DNA of 64,000 bases from Oceanispirochaeta crateris (GCF_008329965.1 NZ_CP036150.1:558001-622000); one strand, 5' to 3'. Shown: positions 38,354 through 47,119, numbered from the stretch's first letter. The notes: generated by a model not told the origin, from the sequence alone. Translations and numbers: made by a program.

Positions 38354-38359
38354 GACTAC

Positions 38360-39466
38360 ATGAATACAGATCAATACTATGCCGCCCTGGACATTGGAGC
38401 CGGGCGGGGTGCCAAGATAGCCTTTTTCAACAGCAAGGGGAAAATCGCCTCGGAATCGCTCTTTGGTGTGGAGGATTACTGCCTCGAATTTTCAGAATTT
38501 GCCGACACTCTGGCAAGGAAAATCAAAGACGCCCTTCCACCCCATGGAAAAATGCTGTCCATGGGCATCTCATCCGCGGGGATACTCAGCTCCGATGGAG
38601 GATTTCAGCTCTTTGCCAATTGTGCGCGTTATAACGGACATAACATCCGCAAGGCCATGGAAGAGGCCTTTGACATACCCGTTGCCATAGACAATGACGC
38701 CAACACGGGGGCTCTGGCGGAGTGGTCTGTTCTGAAAATGGAGCTCCTTTACTGGGTTTTCGGAGGCGGCTGGGGGGGAGCCTGGGTCAGCGAAGATGGG
38801 CAGGTCCTCCATCCCGCTCATGACTGGGACGGCCGGGACTCCTCCCTCCATTACACCAACGAACCTGGGTATGCCATCCCCCTGTCCAAGCACAGGCTCA
38901 GACTCCTTTTTCTGGAAGTCGGCGCCTCATACGAACTGTTTGAACAGCACCTCATCGAAGACCCCGATCTTCCCGAATCGGTACTCCTGGGGCCAGGAGG
39001 CTGTCCAGACAGTCTCCGGGCGGAGGTCATACTCTCAGGTCCCGGCCGCTGCCGCCTGTTCCGCGCGCTTGTGGGGGACGACACCTTCTATGAGCGCTTT
39101 TTGGACATCCATGAGCTAAACCAGATCAACGATCCCAGCATCGCGGGGAAACACATCAGCAAACTTTCCAATATGAGAGTAGAATCGGCGGTCAATACGG
39201 ACAGGCTCTATGGGAAAATCCTGGCAGAAGCGGCGAGGATCATGTTCAAAGCAGGAGCTGCAGACGGTTTGAGAGGAGACCTTCCCATCTTTTTGGGGGG
39301 CAAACCCAGCTATGCCCTCCCATACTTCGGCCCCTCCTGTCAGAGGGTCTTGGGAAAAATGGGGATTATGAGCTACCTCAGGCCTTCGGTTTTAGATGAA
39401 AAGAATCTCAATGCCAACCTGGTGGGAGCCTCGGTTTTAGCCAGGAGAGCCTATGAGACCCGGTGA
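38360..39466 (+). CDS. ROK-family sugar kinase-like protein
   Basis: The 368-aa protein starts with the ATP-site motif LDIGAGRGAKIA and contains GISSAGILS, the catalytic-Asp motif VAIDNDANTGALAEW (about 110) and GGGWGGAWV. The usual ROK zinc motif CxCGxxGC is not seen, so the sugar specificity and even activity are uncertain. The start is the ATG at 38360: the 49 residues upstream in the longer frame look non-coding and the promoter overlaps them. It is followed by the ankyrin lipoprotein. Confidence 0.8.
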   Translation: MNTDQYYAALDIGAGRGAKIAFFNSKGKIASESLFGVEDYCLEFSEFADTLARKIKDALPPHGKMLSMGISSAGILSSDGGFQLFANCARYNGHNIRKAMEEAFDIPVAIDNDANTGALAEWSVLKMELLYWVFGGGWGGAWVSEDGQVLHPAHDWDGRDSSLHYTNEPGYAIPLSKHRLRLLFLEVGASYELFEQHLIEDPDLPESVLLGPGGCPDSLRAEVILSGPGRCRLFRALVGDDTFYERFLDIHELNQINDPSIAGKHISKLSNMRVESAVNTDRLYGKILAEAARIMFKAGAADGLRGDLPIFLGGKPSYALPYFGPSCQRVLGKMGIMSYLRPSVLDEKNLNANLVGASVLARRAYETR

Positions 39467-39534
39467 GCAAAAATTTTAACAAAGAGCTGATGCACAGCTG
39501 CAATTTTCAGGCTAGTATAGCCGGGGAGGATCAC

Positions 39535-41370
39535 ATGATCAAAAAAACTATTTCATCAATTCTGTTAACAACAGTTCTAATAACACTCTTTGGAGCTTGT
39601 GCCAGCTCGCAGGTCAAGGCTGCCCGCCGGGGAGACCTTGAGTCACTTCAGGAATTTCTGGATGACGGCGGCAATATCAATGAAAGTGAAAAAGACGGTA
39701 TCACCCTGCTCATGTATGCCGCACAAAATGGACAAAATGAGGCAATCAGCTTTTTGCTAAACAGGGGAGCCACGATCAGTCTGAGAGACAGCAGAGGCTA
39801 TACGGCCTTCCTCTATGCTGTTACATCCCGGTATGAATCTTCAGCGGAGCTTCTGCTCAGCCGAGGGGCCGCCGTGAATCATCTTCTTTCAACGGGAGAT
39901 TCCGCCCTGATTTTAGCCTCGGGGAGCGAAAACCTGAGCATGGTCAAGATGCTTCTGGCTAGAGGTGCCGATTTGAATCAAAGCAATAACAGCGGCTGGT
40001 CCGCTCTGACTATTGCCCTGAGTAAGGACGCCCAAAGAGCCTCCAACCTCAGCGAACTCACCAGACATCTAATCAGCAAAAACGCAAAGCTCTCAATACA
40101 CTCGGATGTTGTCTCCAAAATCGCCTTCTCGGCGGCTGCCTCTGGCAATGTGGATGTTATAAACTACCTTTTAGACCTTGGATTTGACCGGGAAGTCAAA
40201 GACTCCGCCGGCTGGTCTCTCCTTATGAAATCCCTGTATCAATCGGCCGCCGGGGGAGAGGGACCCAACCCGGTAGCCCTGCTCTTGATGGAGTATGGAG
40301 CCCTCCCCGAAGGCGGCAGTACTCAGGGGGCCGAAATCGCCTTTACTGCTGCAGAAAATGGAGCCCCGGAGATCCTTGAAATCCTCATGGCTTATGGTCT
40401 ATCCCCCATTATCCGGGACGATCAGAGCAATACTCTTTTGATGGCCGGCATCAAACACCCCGATGTTGTAAAGCTGATGCTTGATAAAAATATCTCTGTG
40501 AATGAGAAAAATCAGCAGTCCATGACGGCGCTTTTACTGGCCTCTCAGCTCAATCAAAAGGACTCTCTCACCCTGTTGATCCTGGCTGGGGCCGATCTGA
40601 ACCAAAGTGACGCAACGGGGCGGAATGCCCTGTTTTACACAGCCCGTTTGAAGGACGTGGAAATGAGCCGCAAATTGCTGGTGGCCGGTATTTCTGTTTA
40701 TGCCGTGGATAAAAACGGAAACACAGCCCTCCATGCTGCCAGTGAAGCTGGGGTACCCGACACGGTGCGCCTCCTTCTCACCGCGGGTATCTATGTGGAC
40801 AGTAGTAATGCCCAGGGGGAAACTCCTCTTATGGCTTCTGCCAGGAACCCGCAGTATGCCGATGAAATCAGGCAGATCCTGATCACCGCAGGAGCGAAAG
40901 TGCCCGTTGAGGAAGTGGCCCCCGTAGTCAAACCGGTTCACATCGAGAAAACCCCGGTACAGGAAACACCCGTTGCAACTCCCATAGCGGTTCCTGTGGT
41001 TGATCCCACAGAATCCCAGGAAACTTCAACAGAGTTGAGCATACGATACGGCTGGCCCTCCATTAATCCTTCTGCTGTGCAAGGCTGGAATAACAGCGAT
41101 AAACTTGCCGGTTATGCCCTCCTCAAGATCGGTTCTGCCGGCAGTTCCGGTTGGTTTTACCAGAATCAGATACAGATCCCCATGAAAGGGGTTAATGCCG
41201 ACAGTTTTAAGCAGAACCTCTCTTCTGTTGTCGCCCCAGGCGGGGACTGCCGGGCCCTTCTGACTCTTCCCACCAAAAAGGGAAATGCCCTGGTGGCAGA
41301 GATCATGGCTGTACCCGATCAAAATGGGAGAGTCGTGCTGTATTTTGATAGCTTCAGCTATGAGAAATAA
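39535..41370 (+). CDS. Ankyrin-repeat lipoprotein
   Basis: The 611-aa product has a signal peptide (MIKKTISSILLTTVLITLF) and lipobox FGAC. About 12 ankyrin-type repeats run from about residue 25 to 455 (for example GITLLMYAAQNGQNEAISFLLNRGA and GNTALHAASEAGVPDTVRLLLTAGI). A Pro/Val/Thr linker follows, then a C-terminal domain of about 110 residues that I do not recognise (IRYGWPSINPSAVQGW...). It is probably a periplasmic protein-interaction scaffold. The ATG at 39535 has GGAGG 5 nt upstream; upstream ATGs in frame lack a site. Confidence 0.88.
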   Translation: MIKKTISSILLTTVLITLFGACASSQVKAARRGDLESLQEFLDDGGNINESEKDGITLLMYAAQNGQNEAISFLLNRGATISLRDSRGYTAFLYAVTSRYESSAELLLSRGAAVNHLLSTGDSALILASGSENLSMVKMLLARGADLNQSNNSGWSALTIALSKDAQRASNLSELTRHLISKNAKLSIHSDVVSKIAFSAAASGNVDVINYLLDLGFDREVKDSAGWSLLMKSLYQSAAGGEGPNPVALLLMEYGALPEGGSTQGAEIAFTAAENGAPEILEILMAYGLSPIIRDDQSNTLLMAGIKHPDVVKLMLDKNISVNEKNQQSMTALLLASQLNQKDSLTLLILAGADLNQSDATGRNALFYTARLKDVEMSRKLLVAGISVYAVDKNGNTALHAASEAGVPDTVRLLLTAGIYVDSSNAQGETPLMASARNPQYADEIRQILITAGAKVPVEEVAPVVKPVHIEKTPVQETPVATPIAVPVVDPTESQETSTELSIRYGWPSINPSAVQGWNNSDKLAGYALLKIGSAGSSGWFYQNQIQIPMKGVNADSFKQNLSSVVAPGGDCRALLTLPTKKGNALVAEIMAVPDQNGRVVLYFDSFSYEK

Positions 41371-41376
41371 GGGGAA

Positions 41377-42252
41377 TCAGTTCAGATCCAGATCCTTCAG
41401 CCAGGCCTTCAGCTCCTTCCCGAACTCGGGATGGCGCAGGCCGTAGTGGATGGTGGTCTTGATAAAATCCAGCTTGTTCCCCATGTCATGGCGAATCCCG
41501 TGAAACTTGCAGCCGTAGATAGGGCCGTCTGCCAAAAGCATCTTTAGGGCGTCGGTGAGCTGAATCTCGTTATTTTTTCCCGGAAGAGTCGTTTCCAGGG
41601 CACTGAATATCTCGGGAGGAAGAACATAACGGCTGGCAATCACCAGGTTTGACGGGGCATCCTCAACGGAGGGCTTCTCAACGAGGCCGTCCACCAAATA
41701 GACATTGTCTCTTTTGATCAAACCGCTGATCACACCATAGCGGCTTACCTTCTCCCGGGGTACCTCTTCCAGGGCCAGCACGGCTTCTTCATATTGTTCG
41801 TACACATCCATCAACTGCCGGGTCACCGGAGGAGCTCCAGCGGCGGCTTCCAGTACGGTATCCCCTAACAGGACCGCAAAGGGCTCATTCCCCACATGAT
41901 CCTTGGCGCAGCTGATGGCGTGTCCCAGGCCTAGCTGGTCATGTTGCCAGACAAAGTGAATCTTCACGTCATCGGGGACGGTCTGAATCAGATCCAGCTC
42001 TTCCTGTTTATTTTTTTCTCTCAGCTGATACTCCAACTCGAAGTTCCGGGAAAAGTGCTCTTCCACAGAGCGTTTTCCCCGGCCTATGATCATCAGGATA
42101 TCTTTAATCCCCGAATCCACAGCCTCCTGCACCACATACTGGATGGTGGGGGTGTCTACAAGGGGGAGCATCTCTTTGGGCTGGCTTTTGGTGGCCGGCA
42201 GAAATCGGGTTCCATAACCCGCTGCTGGAATCACAGCTTTTTTAATCATCAT
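41377..42252 (-). CDS. galU: UTP-glucose-1-phosphate uridylyltransferase
   Basis: The 291-aa nucleotidyltransferase has VIPAAGYGTRFLPATKSQPKEMLP at the N-terminus, TIQYVVQEAVDSGI, VWQHDQLGLGHAI and VLLGDTV, all typical of GalU. It makes UDP-glucose from glucose-1-phosphate. It overlaps the upstream glucuronokinase-like gene by 4 nt, so the two are one operon. Its neighbour raises the possibility that it also accepts glucuronate-1-phosphate, but this is not readable from the sequence. Confidence 0.94.
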   Translation of the reverse strand: MMIKKAVIPAAGYGTRFLPATKSQPKEMLPLVDTPTIQYVVQEAVDSGIKDILMIIGRGKRSVEEHFSRNFELEYQLREKNKQEELDLIQTVPDDVKIHFVWQHDQLGLGHAISCAKDHVGNEPFAVLLGDTVLEAAAGAPPVTRQLMDVYEQYEEAVLALEEVPREKVSRYGVISGLIKRDNVYLVDGLVEKPSVEDAPSNLVIASRYVLPPEIFSALETTLPGKNNEIQLTDALKMLLADGPIYGCKFHGIRHDMGNKLDFIKTTIHYGLRHPEFGKELKAWLKDLDLN

Positions 42253-43262
42253 TGGTTTTCCTTTTGTATCACTATTTCCGGTTTAAATACAACGCAGCCC
42301 AGGGGTTCAAGGGCTTCTTTCAGTCTGCGGTATCCATCCTCTCCCTCGTAAATTCCAATCAAGGCACCGCCTGAACCCGTGAATTTGGCTGAGGCTCCTC
42401 CACGGCGGGCTGTTTCCACCATCTTCACATGGAGGGGGTTCAGTTTCATGACCCTGTGGCGCAGGTCAAAATTGGCATTTATAATCCTGTGCAGATCCTC
42501 TTTGTGTCCCGATTCCAGGGCCTCTTTGAATTCATCGGTGAGGCGGGCAAAGCCTTTCATGGCATCAATAATTTCCTTATCACCATTCTCCCATCGGTAG
42601 CGGAGATTGTTGTGGAACAGCTCGGTTCCCTCGGCAGAGGCCGTGTTGTAGGCAATGTAATAAGAGGGCTGGTTTTCTATATTCAGGGGAGTGTAGTTGC
42701 CGTAGCCCCTTTGTTCCATAAGGACCCTGTCAAAGTCCATGTGGATCATGCCGTTATAGCTCTGGGCCACCCTGTCCTGCAGACCGGCACCAATGCCCAG
42801 TTCTTCGGTCTCTACGGACAAAACCAGGTTTGCCAGAAAAAAATCGGGTATGTCTACCTTGTAAAAAGCCATGAGAGCCCGCATACACGCCGTGATGATG
42901 GCGCTGGACCCGGCCAGGCCGAGGTGGGCGGGGATATTGCTGTGGTAACGGATGGTAAAGTTTCTTGTATGCAGGTTCAGGTTGTGGTCCTTACACCAGG
43001 TATGAAACTTCTTAAGGGAAGCCTTGATCAGGCGGATGCCGCCGTAATAGCCGTACTGATCCACATCATGGGCAAGCCTGTCCAAAGATGAAAAACGGGA
43101 CTGGTCTCTTCTGGCAGGTAGTATCTCCAGTTCTTCAGAATCGTAGAGGGTCACATCCGTATGAAAATTATTGAAGGTGAAGGCAATGGTTTTGCCGAAA
43201 TAGCCGTCTGAGGGGTTCCCTATCAGGGCCGCCCGGGGGTAGGCACGGGTTTTATGAATCAT
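42249..43262 (-). CDS. GHMP kinase resembling plant glucuronokinase
   Basis: The 337-aa cytoplasmic kinase has the GHMP phosphate-binding motif PAHLGLAGSSAIITA (about 110-124). The N-terminus RAYPRAALIGNPSDGYFGKTIAF closely matches, from memory, plant glucuronokinases that phosphorylate D-glucuronate at C1. Further family marks are GYYGGIRL, GLQDRVAQSYNG and the C-terminal GGASAKFTGSGGALIG. The start is the ATG at 43262, because a consensus promoter (TTGACA) runs right up to it. With galU it would turn free glucuronate into UDP-glucuronate. Confidence 0.82.
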   Translation of the reverse strand: MIHKTRAYPRAALIGNPSDGYFGKTIAFTFNNFHTDVTLYDSEELEILPARRDQSRFSSLDRLAHDVDQYGYYGGIRLIKASLKKFHTWCKDHNLNLHTRNFTIRYHSNIPAHLGLAGSSAIITACMRALMAFYKVDIPDFFLANLVLSVETEELGIGAGLQDRVAQSYNGMIHMDFDRVLMEQRGYGNYTPLNIENQPSYYIAYNTASAEGTELFHNNLRYRWENGDKEIIDAMKGFARLTDEFKEALESGHKEDLHRIINANFDLRHRVMKLNPLHVKMVETARRGGASAKFTGSGGALIGIYEGEDGYRRLKEALEPLGCVVFKPEIVIQKENQ

Positions 43263-43269
43263 GGGCTTA

Positions 43270-43298
43270 TTATTACGTTCTCTAAGGATGCCTGTCAA
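43270..43298 (-). promoter_or_regulatory. Consensus promoter of the glucuronokinase-galU operon, leaderless type
   Basis: Minus-strand perfect TTGACA (43298-43293), a 17-nt spacer and TAATAA (43275-43270) end 7 nt before the ATG at 43262. Confidence 0.7.
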
Positions 43299-43319
43299 TT
43301 AAATAATAGGAATGCTGTG

Positions 43320-43558
43320 TTAGAGTCTTGTTTTTTCAAAGGGCACTTTACCGGTTGGCCCCTCTTTATTAAGGAGTTGTACTTCTCTATTTAAAAAAGA
43401 AAGAAGTTTGAATAAATTGCCAACACTACTTCGCTGGGGATCATTTTCCAGAAGAGACACTGTTTTAGGCAATAAACCAGCGCCACGGGCTGTCTCGGCC
43501 TGGGTAAGGTATATATATCAAATATACCCTGTAAGGTTTCAGAGTCGTTTTTTAGAAA
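43320..43558 (-). pseudogene. Remnant of a HipB-like helix-turn-helix regulator
   Basis: Between 43517 and 43320 the minus strand reads LTQAETARGAGLLPKTVSLL, then ENDPQRSSVGNLFKLLSFLN, then REVQLL and a stop. This matches the helix-turn-helix and tail of HipB/XRE-type regulators (compare LTQ.ELA..AG....TVS.LE...... SL..LF.LL..L...L). The upstream part (VTFLKNDSETLQGIFDIY) lies in another frame, the shift falling in a run of TA repeats near 43511, and no start or N-terminal helix is found. It is a degraded fragment immediately downstream of the SIS gene. Confidence 0.55.
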
Positions 43559-43560
43559 AG

Positions 43561-45357
43561 TTACATCATTCCTCGCCGCTGCAATGCTGCTACAACCGGC
43601 GATAGAATTGTTTGTCCCCCCTGGGACACAAAGCGTTCCCTGGCTAGCAAAGAAAGGTGCAATTCCCGGCAGGCCTCCTCGTAGGGAATGCCTACAATCT
43701 GTGAAATAATACGGCAGCCCCGGTCTACAAGCTTTTTGTTCGTCGTATCCACCTGAATCATCCAATTCTGTTTGACCCGTCCCATCATGGCCATAGACCC
43801 TGTGCTGACCGTGTTAAATATTAGTTTGACCGCCAGATGCTGCCACAGATTCACCGGGCTCTCCGCCAGGTTCAGGGGAACTTCATAATCCGCCTGGACT
43901 GATCCTGCTGTCTTCGTGATTGTACCGACAACAAGGTTTTTTTCTCCCGACTTAACGGTTCCGGGATAGCTATCAACAAAAACACGCAAAAAAAGACTCT
44001 CAGCGCAATCCGTCCGGCTGGTATCCTTTTCCCTGCCGATCAGATAGCGGTTAATCTCATCTCTGTCCAGGGAAGGAACCACTTCTCCCGCATATTCGGG
44101 GGCTCCCATCCTAATATAGTCCTGGCGGGTCCAGTTGAGCCCCCGGGGAAGGCGGCGGAGCATATGAATCCAGGCTTCACTGCTGTTGTGGGCGGGATCT
44201 TTGGCAAAGGCCCAGGACACGGGGGACTCTGTATCATCCGAGGGCCGAAAAGGGGGCAGCATAAAGGTAGGGGAGCGTTCTGTGGTATCGCTGAAGATAT
44301 CCAGTAGATATTCCTCCGCCAGGTAGGTGATTCTGCCATCAGCCTTATAGAGGCACATCTCCTCTTCCGCCCAGTGGGCCATTCCTAAAAGGGATTCTGG
44401 ACCGCAGAGATCCTTAATGAGAAGAGAGAATAAATCGGCATTTTTCAGAGCAATCTGCGTGTTTATTTGTATTGAAGGCTTGGCAGTCAGACAACGGTTC
44501 AATCCAATTTCCATGGCCGTACCAATCACAAGCATTTCCATGGTGGTAGCCTGCATCCGGGTAGATCCGGTTAAGGCCATTGCCCCCGTATAGAGATCCA
44601 GTACAGTCACATCATCGGATTCTATAGCGCTGCGGCAGCGTTCCAGATTCTCCTTTAGGAGAGATGCCGGGTTATTGAAAGTCAGAAAAACTTTGCATCC
44701 CCGCCTCTGAGCTTCTCTTAAGGTTCCCAGAACGGATGAAGTTTCTCCACCCTCGGTGATGGCTACCAAAAGATCGCCTTGCTGCAGATCCAGCTCCTCC
44801 ACCTGCCGGGCTCCGAAGGCCTCGTAGTCTTCAAAATTTTCTACGGCTCTTATCAGGGCTCTGTCGCCTCCGGTCATAATGCTGCAGCCCAGGTCTGCCT
44901 TTATCAGATTCTCATCCTTCAGATTCCCGTCGGCATCCTTGAGGCGAACCGTGTCTCCCGGGGAAACCCCCGCTCGGTCTTCCCAGAACTGACGCCACAT
45001 CTCTTCCAGTATCATGCTCAAACGTCCGGTGCTGCCGCAGCCTGTAAAACAGACTCTCCTATTGTCCCGGGCAGCCTTTTCAAAGGCCAGGCAGAGTTCT
45101 GCAAAGGACCCGCTTAAAAATACCCTGCGGGCAACAGAGGGAATGTCCCTGTCCACGTCCAGCATCAGTCGCAGTCCCGCCCTTGTGTCGCTCTGTATGA
45201 CATCACTCAGATCCAGGGTGTAGGGGTGAGCTTGCTCTGTGGGGAGAAACCCCAGATGAAACTGTGTCTCTTCTCTTATGAAAGCGGCCGCCTTTTCTTT
45301 GGCCATTTCCTGCAGATCCTGATCTGAGGCAAATAGATTGTAATCGGAATTGTTCAT
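43561..45357 (-). CDS. Double-SIS protein of the MurQ / glucokinase-regulator type
   Basis: The 598-aa cytoplasmic protein has a first SIS domain (about 95-270: VCFTGCGSTGRLSMILEE, SIMTGGDRALIRAVENFEDYEAFG, AITEGGETSSVLG, TGSTRMQATTMEM) and a second (about 300-540) ending in the MurQ-like KLIFNTVSTGSMAMMGRVKQN...TTNKKLVDR. MurQ itself (about 300 aa) has one SIS domain; this two-domain size is that of glucokinase regulatory protein relatives. It should bind sugar-phosphates, perhaps N-acetylmuramate-6-phosphate. It overlaps the sugar-permease gene by 4 nt. Confidence 0.85.
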   Translation of the reverse strand: MNNSDYNLFASDQDLQEMAKEKAAAFIREETQFHLGFLPTEQAHPYTLDLSDVIQSDTRAGLRLMLDVDRDIPSVARRVFLSGSFAELCLAFEKAARDNRRVCFTGCGSTGRLSMILEEMWRQFWEDRAGVSPGDTVRLKDADGNLKDENLIKADLGCSIMTGGDRALIRAVENFEDYEAFGARQVEELDLQQGDLLVAITEGGETSSVLGTLREAQRRGCKVFLTFNNPASLLKENLERCRSAIESDDVTVLDLYTGAMALTGSTRMQATTMEMLVIGTAMEIGLNRCLTAKPSIQINTQIALKNADLFSLLIKDLCGPESLLGMAHWAEEEMCLYKADGRITYLAEEYLLDIFSDTTERSPTFMLPPFRPSDDTESPVSWAFAKDPAHNSSEAWIHMLRRLPRGLNWTRQDYIRMGAPEYAGEVVPSLDRDEINRYLIGREKDTSRTDCAESLFLRVFVDSYPGTVKSGEKNLVVGTITKTAGSVQADYEVPLNLAESPVNLWQHLAVKLIFNTVSTGSMAMMGRVKQNWMIQVDTTNKKLVDRGCRIISQIVGIPYEEACRELHLSLLARERFVSQGGQTILSPVVAALQRRGMM

Positions 45358-46208
45358 TTCAGGGCTCCAGCGGTCATTCCTTTGATAAAATACTTTGACA
45401 TAAACAGATAGAGGATCAGCATGGGCAGTATGGTAATGGAGAGTGAGGCAAAAAGAAGATGCCAGCTGATCTGATACTGTCCAAAAAAGACGCTCATTCC
45501 CAAAGGGAGAGTTTTCAATTTGTTAGATTGTATAAACACCAGAGGAAAGAAAAAGTCATTCCATACGGGTACGGCATTGTAGATGGTTACCAAGGCAATA
45601 GAAGGGGCCGTCAGGGGCATGATGATATCCTTGTAGATGACCCACTCATTAGCTCCGTCTATCCTTCCCGAGTCTTCCAGATCATAGGGGATTGTCTTCA
45701 TAAATCCCGTCAGGATAAAAACTGTAGAGGGCATACTCATGGCCGTAAAAATAAGGATGAGAGAGAGCTGATTATCCATGAGATGCAGTTTGCGTATCAG
45801 CAGAAACAGTGGGATGATGGCCGCTTTTAATGGCAGCATAATTCCCGCCAGAAAGAGCAGATACACAAGGGTGGAAAGCCTGTAATCATAACGGGAAATA
45901 CCAAAGGCCGCCATGGAACCAAAAAGAATGACAATTCCGATGGAAAGAGCCGTAATATAGCTGCTGTTAAAAAAGTAGCGGCCGAATCCGCCTTCTCCCC
46001 ACACTTCCCCATAGTTTGAAAATTTCCAATCTGCAGGCAGGGCATAGGGAGTCTTGAAAATCTCCCGGGTTGTTTTCAGGCTTGAAATAATCATGTTAAA
46101 TAAGGGATAAAAAATCAGTATGGCATACGTGATGAGCATTAGCTGAAAAAGTATAATCAGAATCTTCTGAGGAATCCCGGCACCCTTAAAACGGAGTTCT
46201 CCGATCAT
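45354..46208 (-). CDS. Sugar ABC permease (MalG-like)
   Basis: The 284-aa inner-membrane permease has six hydrophobic segments, an N-terminal helix with ILIFYPLFNMIISSLKTTREIF, and the coupling-loop motif EDSGRIDGANEWVIYKDIIMPLTAPSIALV typical of MalG-type carbohydrate permeases. It pairs with the MalF-like permease encoded just upstream (4-nt overlap). No ATPase is encoded in the cluster. Confidence 0.93.
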   Translation of the reverse strand: MIGELRFKGAGIPQKILIILFQLMLITYAILIFYPLFNMIISSLKTTREIFKTPYALPADWKFSNYGEVWGEGGFGRYFFNSSYITALSIGIVILFGSMAAFGISRYDYRLSTLVYLLFLAGIMLPLKAAIIPLFLLIRKLHLMDNQLSLILIFTAMSMPSTVFILTGFMKTIPYDLEDSGRIDGANEWVIYKDIIMPLTAPSIALVTIYNAVPVWNDFFFPLVFIQSNKLKTLPLGMSVFFGQYQISWHLLFASLSITILPMLILYLFMSKYFIKGMTAGALK

Positions 46209-47119
46209 AGCTGTACCTCCTTACCCTTGAAGGCTGTGATGCTGATGGCAGAAGCCACAAAGGTCAGCATATAAATCACCACTCCTATGGCAGAACCTAT
46301 TCCTATCTGAGGGATTCCCGAATCCACCCCGCCGAAGGCCGTTCTATAGAACAGGGTCCCCAGGGTATCCGTGGAGTAGTAGGGCCCCCCTTCCAAACCG
46401 GTCATTGTATAAATTTGTTCAAAAACATTCAGGCTGCCGATTAAGGTTAAAACGGTAATCACCATGACTGAAGGGAGAATCAGGGGAAACATAATCTTCG
46501 TAAAAAGTCTGCCTTCTCCCACGCCATCCAGATAGGAGGCCTCTACCACTTCCAGAGGAACTGTGTTAAAGCCAGCATAGAACACAAGGGTGGGGAATCC
46601 TACCCAGCGCCAGATATTCACAGCAATAATACTGGGTGTGGCCAAAGCTTCATCCCCCAGCCAGGCACGGGTCAGGGATTGCAATCCAACATCCTTGAGC
46701 AGTCTGTTGATAATCCCCATATTGGGATTCATGTAAAGGTTCCACAAAAAACCCACAGCTACTATGGAGAAGAGGACTGGTATAAAAAAGATTCTCTGAT
46801 AAATGGCAGCTCCGGCAATGTTTTTGTAAAGAAGATAGCCAAAGAGAAGGCCTAGAGAGTTCTGAATGAGCATGGTAGAGAGAAACCATTGGAGATTGTT
46901 TCCTATGGCGTTATAAAAACGGTCTTTGTACGGGTACTGGGTGAATATCCTTGTAAAATTTTCAAGACCTACGTATTGATCCCTCACAATACTCTTCCAG
47001 GAAAAAAGGCTGTTGAACATGGAGAGAAACAGGGGGGCTACGATAAATATAAGGACAATTAAGAGCCCGGGCAGCACAAAGAAAGTGATCCATAGTGACT
47101 GATGTTTTGTTTTTTTCAT
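46205..47119 (-). CDS. Sugar ABC permease (MalF-like)
   Basis: The 304-aa permease has six hydrophobic segments, the first at about 11-35, and the EASYLDGVGEGRLFTKIMFPLILPSVMVI coupling motif of MalF-type carbohydrate permeases. It follows the binding-protein gene after a hairpin, and its start lies at the edge of a 20-bp palindrome (47119-47138). Confidence 0.93.
   Translation of the reverse strand: MKKTKHQSLWITFFVLPGLLIVLIFIVAPLFLSMFNSLFSWKSIVRDQYVGLENFTRIFTQYPYKDRFYNAIGNNLQWFLSTMLIQNSLGLLFGYLLYKNIAGAAIYQRIFFIPVLFSIVAVGFLWNLYMNPNMGIINRLLKDVGLQSLTRAWLGDEALATPSIIAVNIWRWVGFPTLVFYAGFNTVPLEVVEASYLDGVGEGRLFTKIMFPLILPSVMVITVLTLIGSLNVFEQIYTMTGLEGGPYYSTDTLGTLFYRTAFGGVDSGIPQIGIGSAIGVVIYMLTFVASAISITAFKGKEVQL

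Noticed and set aside
38213-38359. N-terminal extension of the ROK kinase
   Set aside because: The 49 extra residues look like translated non-coding DNA and contain the promoter; the kinase motif starts right after the ATG at 38360.
43391-43765. 124-codon minus-strand frame overlapping the end of the SIS gene
   Set aside because: Most of it is an alternate frame of the SIS gene; only its last part meets the HipB-like remnant, and in the wrong frame.
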